Source: an uncultured Veillonella sp.
Lineage (GTDB): Bacteria; Bacillota; Negativicutes; Veillonellales; Veillonellaceae
NCBI RefSeq assembly: GCF_934230905.1
Contig: NZ_CAKQFJ010000007.1
Location: 1-64,000 of the forward strand
Direction of reading: 5' to 3'
DNA length: 64,000 nt
Below, piece after piece: positions 48,964 to 57,758 of the stretch (position 1 is its first letter; the number at the start of each line of letters is the position of its first letter). Under the pieces are notes generated by a model. It had not been told where the DNA came from, made no database searches, and saw only the letters and a program-made list of their open reading frames with translations. A program made the translations under genes and the position numbers.

Positions 48964-49896
48964 ATGAAACTTCCTTTTACATGTCCTCAATGTGATCAAG
49001 AAAATAGAGAAAAAGGGGTTTTTATTCCCTCTATTGAACAAAGAGATATTATTATAACAAATCAAATTACATATGAATATACTTGTTCAAAAGGGCATCA
49101 ATGCTTTTATGTACTACAAATAGAACGGTTTGAAATGTTATATAAATTAGCAATTCATGAATTTCTAGAAAATAATTTTAGAGCTTGTGTGATTAATTGT
49201 GCGGCAGCGTTGGAACGATTTTACGAATTTTTTTTACAAGTTGTATTTCATCATAATGGGTATAGTAATGAGAAGTTTTATGAAGAAATATGGTTGCCTA
49301 TTAAAGATAGGAGTAAAAGACAAGAAGCGTTATTTAAAGATACATTTATAGAATTGACCTCAACAGAAAAGACACCTATTCTTAAAGATACGTTTCGTAA
49401 ATTTAGAAATCATATTGTTCATCAAGGGGAATTTCCTAAAAGGGAGCAGACAAGAGATTTTGCAGATACTATTTTCAGGATTATTGGAATTGGTTTATAT
49501 ACATTACACAAATATTGTGATTCTTCTATTGAAGTCATAAAGCATGAACATCTTCAAAGGCGATTTAGATCTAGACCTAATTGTAATTTACATAGTACAA
49601 CTATATTTCTAAATACTAACTTTCCATTATGTGATAAAATTTGGACATCAAATGATTTTAATATATTTGTAAAGAATACAGCTAAAGAACATGAGGTTTA
49701 TGAAGTTTATCTTAAGCAGGCAATACCTATTTTACATATGTTACAAGGGAGTACTAACTCAAAAGACTTAAGAGAAATTTTAGTGAAGATGATAATGGAT
49801 GTATTAGATGATAATAGTATTAATAGTTTATTTCTATTAGTTACACAGATTTGCGATGAGCTAAATTCTTCTCAGGATAAAAGTCATAAGAAATAA
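48964..49896 (+). CDS. HEPN-like protein with N-terminal zinc ribbon
   Basis: A 310-residue protein I cannot place in a named family. An N-terminal zinc-ribbon-like part is TCPQCDQENREK with a later CSKGHQC. A helical domain follows with RACVINCAAALERFYEFFLQ, then FRKFRNHIVHQGEFP (about residues 143-157). RNHIVH fits the R-x4-H signature of HEPN domains, many of which are RNases or part of defence or toxin modules. The rest is helical. It has its own terminator and lies beside an IS and an AbiL-like pair. Confidence 0.55.
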   Translation: MKLPFTCPQCDQENREKGVFIPSIEQRDIIITNQITYEYTCSKGHQCFYVLQIERFEMLYKLAIHEFLENNFRACVINCAAALERFYEFFLQVVFHHNGYSNEKFYEEIWLPIKDRSKRQEALFKDTFIELTSTEKTPILKDTFRKFRNHIVHQGEFPKREQTRDFADTIFRIIGIGLYTLHKYCDSSIEVIKHEHLQRRFRSRPNCNLHSTTIFLNTNFPLCDKIWTSNDFNIFVKNTAKEHEVYEVYLKQAIPILHMLQGSTNSKDLREILVKMIMDVLDDNSINSLFLLVTQICDELNSSQDKSHKK

Positions 49897-49938
49897 ACTT
49901 TCTATTTAGAAAGGAATTATATATCTATAGGTAGAAAT

Positions 49939-49988
49939 AGGTCTGTAACAGATGTGGTTTTACCACAGTTTGGTTACAGACCTTTTTT
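49939..49988 (+). terminator. Terminator after the HEPN-like gene
   Basis: AGGTCTGTAAC (49939-49949) and GTTACAGACCT (49973-49983) form the outer stem, with GTGGTTTTACCAC inside; a six-T run follows. Confidence 0.85.
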
Positions 49989-50008
49989 ATTTATTGTCTT
50001 TAGACTGG

Positions 50009-50753
50009 TTCGCGACGTAGTCGCGAATCATAAAACCACCCGCTATGCGGGTGCGGCAACGAAAGTTATACAAAAAAATCACCTTACTTAAGTATAATGT
50101 AGGTGTTCAAGCCGCATTATATGCAAAAGAAAGGTGATTTTATATGGCAACAAAGACACAGAGCCTTGCGCACACAAAATGGTTATGCAAATACCACATA
50201 GTATTTACACCTAAGTATAGACGTAAAGTTATATATAATCAATACAGAAATAGTTTACGTGAAATACTGAGACGTTTATGTGAATATAAGGGCGTCAAGA
50301 TTATAGAGGGGGAGCTTATGGCAGATCATGTGCATATGCTAGTATTAATCCCACCTAAAATATCAGTTTCATCTTTTATGGGATATTTAAAAGGTAAAAG
50401 TGCACTAATGATGTTCGATAAACACGCAAACTTAAAGTATAAATTTGGAAATAGACACTTTTGGTCCGAGGGTTATTATGTTAGTACAGTAGGTTTAAAT
50501 GAGGCTACAGTAAAGAAATATATACGTGAGCAAGAGTTACATGACCAAATGAAAGATAAACTTAGTGTAAAAGAATATGAGGACCCTTTTAAGGGTAGCA
50601 AGTAATACATATCCCCTTTAAGGGGACCGTTACGAGTCAATGGCTATGCGGCTTGAACGTAGTGAAAGCCAGCGCCTTTAGACGCTGGCCTAGTACTACG
50701 GGCTTATAGCCCGTGAGCAAACCACCCGTTTTACGGGTGGTTCTGATTCTAAC
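50009..50753 (+). mobile_element. IS200/IS605-type insertion sequence (tnpA only)
   Basis: One transposase gene without tnpB. The left side has hairpins TTCGCGAC-GTA-GTCGCGAA (50009-50027) and CACCCGC-TAT-GCGGGTG (50037-50053). The right side has CCAGCG...CGCTGG, ACGGGC...GCCCGT and ACCACCCG-TTTT-CGGGTGGT (up to about 50743). A 13-bp inverted repeat, GTTCAAGCCGCAT (50105-50117) and ATGCGGCTTGAAC (50646-50658), flanks the gene. Exact ends are estimated. Confidence 0.75.
50144..50605 (+). CDS. tnpA: IS200-type transposase TnpA (Y1/HUH)
   Basis: A 153-residue, complete-looking Y1 transposase. It uses a single tyrosine to cut and join single-stranded DNA at subterminal hairpins. HTKWLCKYHIVFTPKYRRK opens the protein, the HUH motif is DHVHML (about residue 66-71), and GYYVSTVG with a later ATVKKYIREQE holds the tyrosine region. 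AGAAAGG precedes the ATG. No frameshift is seen, so it could be active. Confidence 0.94.
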   Translation: MATKTQSLAHTKWLCKYHIVFTPKYRRKVIYNQYRNSLREILRRLCEYKGVKIIEGELMADHVHMLVLIPPKISVSSFMGYLKGKSALMMFDKHANLKYKFGNRHFWSEGYYVSTVGLNEATVKKYIREQELHDQMKDKLSVKEYEDPFKGSK

Positions 50754-50886
50754 CTTAGACAGTCGACTGTTTATGCTGTAAATCGTATATTATTTTATAT
50801 ATTTAACGGTTTTTTCGTCAAATGAATAAAATTATATTGAAAAATAGATCAAGTTTATGTATGATGAGAGTAGTTGGAGGTGAATT

Positions 50887-52233
50887 ATGTTAGTAAATAT
50901 TAGTGCAAGTAATTTTAAATCATTTGATAAAATAGAACGTTTATCGATGATATCTTCTAGTAAGATTCAAACTCATACAGATCATGTTCAGAAAATTAAA
51001 GATACTAAAATCTTAAAGAATGCGGTTATTTATGGTGCTAATGCATCAGGCAAATCTAATTTGGTTGAAATCTTGCAATTTATGCAGTGGACTTTACAAC
51101 ATGGATTACCTTTTGAATCAAGATTATTTTTTTCTCGAACTAAAGCGCATAATGAACATATAGATAGTGAATTTGAGTTACAATTTACTCTTAATGGAAA
51201 GTTTTATGCTTATGGTTTTTCCGTATTATTATCTGAAGGGAGAATAACGGGAGAATGGCTATATGAATTACGGCCACATGGGTCTGCTAAGCTTTTATTC
51301 GAAGTAGAGAATGCGATGCCTACGTTGGGATCTTTAAAGCTAACAAAGGATGCTGTAAATCGATTTACCATATATGCCGAAGATTTTTCTCAACAAGATC
51401 AAAATCGTTTATTTTTAGGCGTTATGAATCATGGTAAAGATATAAATAGGTTAAAAGGCTTAGAATTTTTATTTGAAATCTATGATTGGTTGTGTAACCA
51501 TATTGTAATTATTACACCGAATACAATCCTCAATAGTTTTTCATATTACTATCAAGAAGGCTCACTAGAAAAAATTAGCAAGTTACTTGCTGATTTTGAT
51601 ACCGGTATTAGTAATGTTGCGATAAAAAAAATTACACAAGAGGAGTTAAAACAGTCCTTACCAATAGAAGTCTATAATAAATTGATAGAGAAAATTAAAT
51701 TAAGTACTACAGAATTTAAAGGTGGTAAACTGATTATGCGTAGTCATGATATGTTCTTTGCTATAGACTTTCAAGATATAGAACATCCTGATATTACAAC
51801 ATTATGTTTACACCATGGCGAGTCACCATTCGATTTTTCTTTCAAAGAAGAATCTGATGGGACACAACGTATCTTTGATTTATTAGATTTAATATTATCT
51901 AATCAGGAGCATACGGTGTATATTATCGATGAATTAGAACGTAGCTTACATCCTAATCTTACGAAACATTTCCTAGAACTGTTTATGGAAACTCATAAGA
52001 ATTCTGATACTCAATTACTATTTACTACTCATGAATCAAGCATTATGGATTTAAAATTATTTAGACGTGATGAAATTTGGTTTATAGAACGAGATTATGA
52101 AAACTGTAGTCATATTTATTCTCTTGCTAAATTCAAGGAACGCTATGATACAAAATTGAGTAAAGCCTATTTAGAAGGGCGATATGGTGCTATACCGGTG
52201 TTATCTTCTATTGTGTCCATTAAAGGAGAGTAA
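50887..52233 (+). CDS. AbiLi/RloA-like AAA ATPase
   Basis: A 448-residue ABC/OLD-like ATPase of the AAA15 type. NISASNFKSFDKIERLSM starts the fold, Walker A is YGANASGKSNLVE (about residue 50), and Walker B is VYIIDELERSLHP (about 346) followed by the switch histidine region LFTTHESS. ATPases of this type are paired with RloB proteins in AbiL-like phage-defence modules. The next gene, 2 bp away, is an RloB protein. TTGGAGGTG precedes the ATG. Phage defence is inferred, not shown. Confidence 0.78.
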   Translation: MLVNISASNFKSFDKIERLSMISSSKIQTHTDHVQKIKDTKILKNAVIYGANASGKSNLVEILQFMQWTLQHGLPFESRLFFSRTKAHNEHIDSEFELQFTLNGKFYAYGFSVLLSEGRITGEWLYELRPHGSAKLLFEVENAMPTLGSLKLTKDAVNRFTIYAEDFSQQDQNRLFLGVMNHGKDINRLKGLEFLFEIYDWLCNHIVIITPNTILNSFSYYYQEGSLEKISKLLADFDTGISNVAIKKITQEELKQSLPIEVYNKLIEKIKLSTTEFKGGKLIMRSHDMFFAIDFQDIEHPDITTLCLHHGESPFDFSFKEESDGTQRIFDLLDLILSNQEHTVYIIDELERSLHPNLTKHFLELFMETHKNSDTQLLFTTHESSIMDLKLFRRDEIWFIERDYENCSHIYSLAKFKERYDTKLSKAYLEGRYGAIPVLSSIVSIKGE

Positions 52234-52235
52234 TT

Positions 52236-52919
52236 ATGGGCCTTCGAGAATTTTCTAATTGGAATGTACGAGATGATAAAGAAGAAGTAGAACCTTTAAA
52301 GAAGTATATATTTTTGTGTGAAGGTAGTGTAACGGAAGTAGCCTATTTTAAGCACTTAATGAAAATTCGAAGAAAGTTAGGTATACATCCTTTTATTGAT
52401 ATAAGCATTTTAGAGAGGACCGAAGGTGATGTGAGTATATCTGCACCTAAGCGATTAGTTCAATTCGGGAGTGAGTATAAAACTAGAGATTGTTTTGACG
52501 GTGAAAGAGATACTATTGTTGTCGTATTTGATGCAGATGTTTTTGAACGTGGGCAACCTCATTACTCTGATATTCTTGAAAATGCTCGGCAAGAAAATTT
52601 TGTTGTAGGTGTTACTAATCCTTGCTTTGAATTATTTTTATTGTTACATTACGAAAATGGATTTTCTGAATATATTAAACCAAATATTTCGGAATTATTA
52701 TCCCCAAAAGGATTGAAAAATAAATTAGCCTATTCCATATTAAAACAACAGGCTGGTGTAGATTCAAAAAGTAATAAGGCTATTGGTGAATTAGCTGAAT
52801 TTGTTACTATTGCTATAGAAGAAGAGCGCTTTTTGAATCAAGATATTAATGATTGTAAAGGTAAAATTACCAGTAATATAGGTCAAATTATTGATGACAT
52901 ATTACATGATTCTTTATGA
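52236..52919 (+). CDS. RloB-like protein (AbiLii-like)
   Basis: A 227-residue RloB-family protein. The Toprim-like start is KYIFLCEGSVTEVAYFKHL (about residues 25-43), then VVVFDADVF (about 93) and VGVTNPCFELFLLLHYENG (about 128). The acidic residues of EG-x-x-TE and DAD would bind metal, suggesting a nuclease. Paired with the preceding ATPase, translationally coupled. A terminator follows at 52961. Confidence 0.78.
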   Translation: MGLREFSNWNVRDDKEEVEPLKKYIFLCEGSVTEVAYFKHLMKIRRKLGIHPFIDISILERTEGDVSISAPKRLVQFGSEYKTRDCFDGERDTIVVVFDADVFERGQPHYSDILENARQENFVVGVTNPCFELFLLLHYENGFSEYIKPNISELLSPKGLKNKLAYSILKQQAGVDSKSNKAIGELAEFVTIAIEEERFLNQDINDCKGKITSNIGQIIDDILHDSL

Positions 52920-52960
52920 ATAAAAACTATGGGATATATAATTATTATGTGATGCATCGT

Positions 52961-53008
52961 AAGGCTGTACCAGAATGTGAGTTAATCATATTTTGGTACA
53001 GCCTTTTT
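52961..53008 (+). terminator. Terminator after the RloB-like gene
   Basis: AAGGCTGTACCA pairs with TGGTACAGCCTT around an AT-rich inner part, followed by T5. Confidence 0.8.
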
Positions 53009-53059
53009 AATTTCATGTTTTGTTAAAAATGAAAAAAATATGAAAATTTTATGATATTC

Positions 53060-53089
53060 TTAACGAAAATTTATCTCTCATTGTTATAC
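53060..53089 (+). promoter_or_regulatory. Promoter-like element of ompM copy 2
   Basis: TTAACG (53060-53065), 18-nt spacer, TTATAC (53084-53089), aligning with the region upstream of ompM copy 1. A leader of about 95 nt leads to the start codon. Confidence 0.4.
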
Positions 53090-53192
53090 TAAAAAAAAGA
53101 CTATAGTTGTATACTTTCGCTATAAGAGAATAATCATGCATATTTTTAAGCAACTATAGAGTGTGTAATATAGTTTTTAGAGAGGTATTTTT

Positions 53193-54512
53193 ATGAAACG
53201 ACAATTTGCTACTATGGTAGCTTCAACTGCTATATTAGGTGTAACAACTGCATTTGCAGCCAATCCATTTTCTGATGTAACACCAGATTCTTGGGCTTAT
53301 CAAGCTGTATCTCAATTAGCAGCAGCTGGTATCGTTAATGGGTATCCAGATGGGACTTTCAAAGGCCAAAAGGATATAACTCGTTTTGAAATGGCTCAAA
53401 TGATTGCAAAGGCGATGGCTAACCAAGACCGTGCGAATGCAGAGCAACAAGCGATGATTAATCGTTTAGCCGATGAATTCTCTAATGAATTGAATAATTT
53501 AGGCGTTCGAGTAGGCCGATTAGAAGATCGTGCTGGTAATGTGAAGGTTAACGGCGATGTACGGTTGCGTTATCTTAGCACTAAGGCTATGGGCGAAAAT
53601 TTTATAAGAAGTGATGGGGAGTATAGTAAAAAGTCCCAATTTGAGGCGCGTGCTCGTATCAAATTTAATGCGAAGATTAACAATCATACTGATGCTGTTG
53701 TACGTATGACCGTGAAAGAGTATGAACTTGGTGATACCATAGATCTTGGTACTACTGAACCGTCTGATACAGCTTTCATTGATCAGGCCTATGTTAATCA
53801 CCGATTTGGTAATCATGTATCTGCAAAATTGGGCCGCTTTAATCAAGTTATCGGAAATGGGTATCTCTATGATGATGCTTTTGATGGGGCTCAAATCAAT
53901 ATTGGTAATGAAAAAGTTCAATTACAAGCAGCATATGGTTATTTCTTAAAAGGTAGATTTCTTAATTCTTCTACAGAAGATAATGACACTGTTACCTATA
54001 CTAGTCTTAGAGGTCAGTTACATAAACATATGAATGTAGGTGGTTTCTTTGCTCGTATGAATGCAATAAATAATAGGGGGTTCTCATTTAGAACGTTTTA
54101 TGGTTTCCACACTGATATGAATTTTGACAAGGTTTGGATTGGTGGCGAATGGGTGAAAGCAGCCCATACGGAACATGGTACAGGCTGGACTGCTGGTGTC
54201 GGTTATGGTGATTATGATATAGCTAAACAGGGAACTTGGGATGTAAAAGCTCAATATTTTAATCTTGATGAAAATATGGGCGCTATATCTTCTAAATGGA
54301 ATCTTGCTTATGATTCTACACAAACTTTAAATGATGGACATTATTGGTTCAATGGTTATAAAGGTTGGTTAGGCACTGTAGATTACGCATTACAAGATAA
54401 TCTAGGACTTAGTGTATATGCTGGATTTAAGGGTAAAACAAAACCAGAACTTGCTAGTGAGTATCGTTCATTGTCTAATTACTACCGTGTAGAGCTTAAT
54501 TATCAATTTTAA
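53193..54512 (+). CDS. OmpM-type SLH-domain porin, copy 2
   Basis: A 439-residue porin of the same build as copy 1. The signal peptide is MKRQFATMVASTAILGVTTAFA, then an SLH domain nearly identical to copy 1, a coiled-coil-like segment and a barrel ending YYRVELNYQF. The N-terminal 120 residues are conserved while several barrel loops differ, for example the stretch after YLSTKAMGENF. It starts with GAGAGGT upstream. Copy 3 follows after 64 bp with no terminator, so they may be cotranscribed. Confidence 0.92.
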   Translation: MKRQFATMVASTAILGVTTAFAANPFSDVTPDSWAYQAVSQLAAAGIVNGYPDGTFKGQKDITRFEMAQMIAKAMANQDRANAEQQAMINRLADEFSNELNNLGVRVGRLEDRAGNVKVNGDVRLRYLSTKAMGENFIRSDGEYSKKSQFEARARIKFNAKINNHTDAVVRMTVKEYELGDTIDLGTTEPSDTAFIDQAYVNHRFGNHVSAKLGRFNQVIGNGYLYDDAFDGAQINIGNEKVQLQAAYGYFLKGRFLNSSTEDNDTVTYTSLRGQLHKHMNVGGFFARMNAINNRGFSFRTFYGFHTDMNFDKVWIGGEWVKAAHTEHGTGWTAGVGYGDYDIAKQGTWDVKAQYFNLDENMGAISSKWNLAYDSTQTLNDGHYWFNGYKGWLGTVDYALQDNLGLSVYAGFKGKTKPELASEYRSLSNYYRVELNYQF

Positions 54513-54576
54513 TTTGTGCATATTCTTTATAACCGATTGTGTGTGATAGTTATAAGCTTTAGAGTGGGGGAAAATT

Positions 54577-55905
54577 ATGAAACGACAATTTGCTGTTATA
54601 GTAGCGTCAACGGCTGTATTAGGCATAACGACTGCCTTCGGAGCAAATCCATTTTCCGATGTAACGCCTGATTCTTGGGCGTATCAATCTGTATCTCAAT
54701 TGGCGAGCGCAGGCATTATTAATGGCTATCCAGATGGGACTTTCAAAGGCCAGAAGGATATAACCCGTTTTGAAATGGCCCAAATGATTGCAAAGGCCAT
54801 GGCTAACCAAGATCGTGCGAATGCAGAACAACAGGCGATGATTAATCGCTTAGCTGATGAGTTCGCCAATGAGTTGAACAATTTGGGCGTTCGTGTTGGT
54901 CGTTTAGAGGATCGCGTAGGTAATGTGAAAGTATCTGGCGATGTGCAGTTTTTATTACGCCGTTCCTTTACGAAAAATGGCGTACTAATCGGTCAAGGCG
55001 GTCAATATTACAAGCCATCCAAATTTGATGTTAGTAGTCGTGTGCAGTTTAACGCAAAGGTGAATGACCGCACCGATGTAGTGGCTCGTTTTAGAACGTA
55101 TCAAATGGAATTTGGCGACGGTGATGAAATCTACTCTGCTCTTACCATCGATCGGGGCTATGTAAATCATCAATTTGGTAATCATACGTCTGTAAAGGTG
55201 GGCCGTTTTAATCAAGTCATCGGTAATGGTTTATTGTATGACGATACATTCGATGGTATTCAGTTCAACACTGGTAACGACAAAGTTCAACTTCAATTAA
55301 CTCATGGCTATGCGATGGCAGAGAACAATGAAAACCGTTTCTTGCCAGAGCGAGATCAATATAATTATGCAGGCCTCAAAGGTACATTACATAAGCATAT
55401 TGATGTGGGTGCATTCTACTCTCGTCATAGAAGAGATAAATCCGGTTATTTTAATACATACGGTAATTTGTATGGTGTAAGCACAGATATGAATTTTAAT
55501 AAGCTTTGGGTTGGCGGCGAATGGGCGAAAGCGGTTGGCACCGCACATAGCCATGCTTGGACTGCTGGTATCGGCTATGGTAATTACAATGCTGCGAAAA
55601 AAGGAACTTGGGATGTAAAGGCGCAATACTTTAGCTTTGATCAAAATTTAGCACCTTATGCGTCTAAATGGAAATTCCCATTTGATGCTAATAATCTCCA
55701 TTGGGATTATAATGCGACACCACCGTCTGTTGTGTCTACATTCCGTGGTTTTAGAGGCTGGATGGCCACTGTGGACTACGCATTGCAAGATAATGTGAGT
55801 CTCAATGCATATTATGGATTTAAGAATAAAACGCATCGCATCGATAGTTCACTTAATGAATATTTACCAAACTACTACCGTGTAGAGCTTAATTATCAAT
55901 TCTAA
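54577..55905 (+). CDS. OmpM-type SLH-domain porin, copy 3
   Basis: A 442-residue porin. Signal peptide MKRQFAVIVASTAVLGITTAFG ends in glycine rather than alanine before ANPFSDV. SLH domain GIINGYPDGTFKGQKDIT is conserved. The first barrel strands differ strongly from the other copies (VQFLLRRSFTKNGVLIG). It ends YYRVELNYQF. Closest to copy 2. A terminator lies 32 bp after the stop. Confidence 0.92.
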   Translation: MKRQFAVIVASTAVLGITTAFGANPFSDVTPDSWAYQSVSQLASAGIINGYPDGTFKGQKDITRFEMAQMIAKAMANQDRANAEQQAMINRLADEFANELNNLGVRVGRLEDRVGNVKVSGDVQFLLRRSFTKNGVLIGQGGQYYKPSKFDVSSRVQFNAKVNDRTDVVARFRTYQMEFGDGDEIYSALTIDRGYVNHQFGNHTSVKVGRFNQVIGNGLLYDDTFDGIQFNTGNDKVQLQLTHGYAMAENNENRFLPERDQYNYAGLKGTLHKHIDVGAFYSRHRRDKSGYFNTYGNLYGVSTDMNFNKLWVGGEWAKAVGTAHSHAWTAGIGYGNYNAAKKGTWDVKAQYFSFDQNLAPYASKWKFPFDANNLHWDYNATPPSVVSTFRGFRGWMATVDYALQDNVSLNAYYGFKNKTHRIDSSLNEYLPNYYRVELNYQF

Positions 55906-55936
55906 TCAAATAAACTAGTACAATTTAGTTACATAT

Positions 55937-55973
55937 AAAGAGATGACGAAATGAATATTTTGTCATCTCTTTT
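55937..55973 (+). terminator. Terminator after ompM copy 3
   Basis: AAAGAGATGACGAAAT pairs with ATTTTGTCATCTCTTTT around a short loop, followed by TTTT. Confidence 0.85.
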
Positions 55974-56173
55974 GTCATGGTAGAGGTTTTATGTTTATCC
56001 CCATGAAAATCCAATGAACTTTATAATAAATTATAAAATAATTGTTATAGTATGTTATACTTATGTTATATTCTGTAATGTAACGGTTATTACCTATAAG
56101 GGGTTAGGGAGATACAGTGTTAGTAGGCCGAGTTGCAGATGTGTATGGTTCTTTTTTGGAGAGAGGTATAGTT

Positions 56174-57499
56174 ATGAAAAAACAATTTGCCGCTATCTTT
56201 GCAGCAACTGCTGTGTTGGGTGTAACAACTGCATTTGCTGCCAACCCATTTTCCGATGTAACCCCTGATTCTTGGGCATACCAAGCTGTATCCCAATTGG
56301 CTAGCACTGGCATCATTACTGGCTATCCAGATGGTACTTTCAGAGGCGAAAATGGTATTACTCGTTTCCAAGTAGCACAAATGGTAGCGAAAGCGCTTGC
56401 TAACCAAGATCGTGCGAATGCGGAACAACAAGCCTTGATTAATCGTTTGGCTGACGAATTCTCTAACGAATTGAATAATTTGGGCGTTCGTGTGGCTCGT
56501 TTAGAAGATCGCGTTGGTAATGTGAAAGTAACCGGTGACATGCGTCTTCGTTATTTTGGTTCCCAAAAGAAAAATGGTCACTATGTAAATGCTATGGGCG
56601 ATTATAGCAAAGGTTCTCAATTCGACGCGCGTGCTCGCATTCAATTTAATGCGAAGGTAAATGACCGCACAGATGCTGTGGTTCGCGTAACATCTGAGGA
56701 CTTTGAATTTGGCGATGCTACGACTGGTGGCAATGCAACGGCTAGTATTGACCGGGCTTATGTAAATCACAAATTTGGTGAACGCGTGTCTGTGAAAGCT
56801 GGTCGTTTCGATCAAATGCTTGGTAATGGTTTGATTTACGATGATACATTTGACGGCGTTCAATTCAATGCAGGCAACGATAAGGTTCAATTCCAAGCAG
56901 CTTACGGTTATGGTGTGGCAGGTGCTTTTGATGGTCTAACTAAAAAATCCAACAAAACATTTACCTATGCAGGACTTAAAGGTCAACTTAATAAACATGT
57001 AAATCTTGGCGGCTTTTATGCACGTAGAAATGCGCACAAATCCGGCAGTGATGACCTTAAAAACATGTATGGCTTCAGCACAGATCTAAACTTTGATAAA
57101 GTTTGGATTGGCGGCGAATGGGTGAAAGCTGCTGGCGTTTCTCACGGTTCTGCATGGACTGCTGGTCTTGGCTATGGTAACTATGACCAAGCAAAACGCG
57201 GTTCTTGGGATGTAAAAGCACAATACTTCAACTTCGGTCAAAACCTAGGCGCCGCATCCTCCACATGGGATATTGCCTACGATACAACCAATACAGCTTG
57301 GGTGGCTACACCAACTGGTGCAATTAGTGCAAGAAACTACCAAGGCTTCAAAGGCTGGTTATTAACTGCTAACTACGCATTACAAAAGAACCTTGGTGTA
57401 ACTGCATACTACGGTTTCAATAACAAAACGAACAAGGCTACCGGCAATAACGAAACACTTTCCAACTACTACCGCGTAGACCTTAACTACCAATTCTAA
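56174..57499 (+). CDS. OmpM-type SLH-domain porin, copy 4
   Basis: A 441-residue porin closest to copy 1: the same MKKQFAAIFAATAVLGVTTA signal peptide and similar barrel, ending YYRVDLNYQF. The SLH domain has small differences (GIITGYPDGTFRGENGIT). I start at ATG 56174 after GAGAGGT; the upstream extension is not signal-like. A promoter region with TGTTATACT lies about 120 bp upstream. Its own terminator follows. Confidence 0.92.
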   Translation: MKKQFAAIFAATAVLGVTTAFAANPFSDVTPDSWAYQAVSQLASTGIITGYPDGTFRGENGITRFQVAQMVAKALANQDRANAEQQALINRLADEFSNELNNLGVRVARLEDRVGNVKVTGDMRLRYFGSQKKNGHYVNAMGDYSKGSQFDARARIQFNAKVNDRTDAVVRVTSEDFEFGDATTGGNATASIDRAYVNHKFGERVSVKAGRFDQMLGNGLIYDDTFDGVQFNAGNDKVQFQAAYGYGVAGAFDGLTKKSNKTFTYAGLKGQLNKHVNLGGFYARRNAHKSGSDDLKNMYGFSTDLNFDKVWIGGEWVKAAGVSHGSAWTAGLGYGNYDQAKRGSWDVKAQYFNFGQNLGAASSTWDIAYDTTNTAWVATPTGAISARNYQGFKGWLLTANYALQKNLGVTAYYGFNNKTNKATGNNETLSNYYRVDLNYQF

Positions 57500-57530
57500 T
57501 ATGATGATTGGTATCGTTCATACCTAAAAT

Positions 57531-57650
57531 AATCCCCTTGATGAGTCTGGGTACTTATCAAGGGGATTTTAAATTAGAACAGGTCTGTTCTAATTTTTAG
57601 GAGAGGTATTAAGGGGTGCGGTCAATACTACAGGCCTGTTTTAATTTTCA
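57531..57650 (+). terminator. Terminator after ompM copy 4 plus palindrome-pair repeat, copy 1
   Basis: AATCCCCTTGAT (57531-57542) and ATCAAGGGGATT (57557-57568) form the terminator. It is followed by TTAGAACAGGTCTGTTCTAA (57574-57593), GGAGAGGTATTAA, and a second palindrome TACAGGCCTGTT (57629-57640). The whole unit recurs at 59036-59155 with few changes. Confidence 0.75.
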
Positions 57651-57758
57651 GAAGAGATATCAAGAGGTTGAGTTATCACCTCTAGAATTAATATATCTCC
57701 TCGTGATATATTACATATAAGTAGTATTCTTACGTTCATATGTATAAGGAGACACTCT

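Noticed and set aside
50606..50760. tnpB remnant or omega-RNA after tnpA
   Set aside because: Only hairpins are seen; no coding trace of TnpB is present, and the hairpins are consistent with the IS right end.
48085..56896. Long minus-strand frames opposite the ompM genes
   Set aside because: They recur at the same position in each paralogue and lack ribosome-binding sites; they reflect codon bias of the porins.
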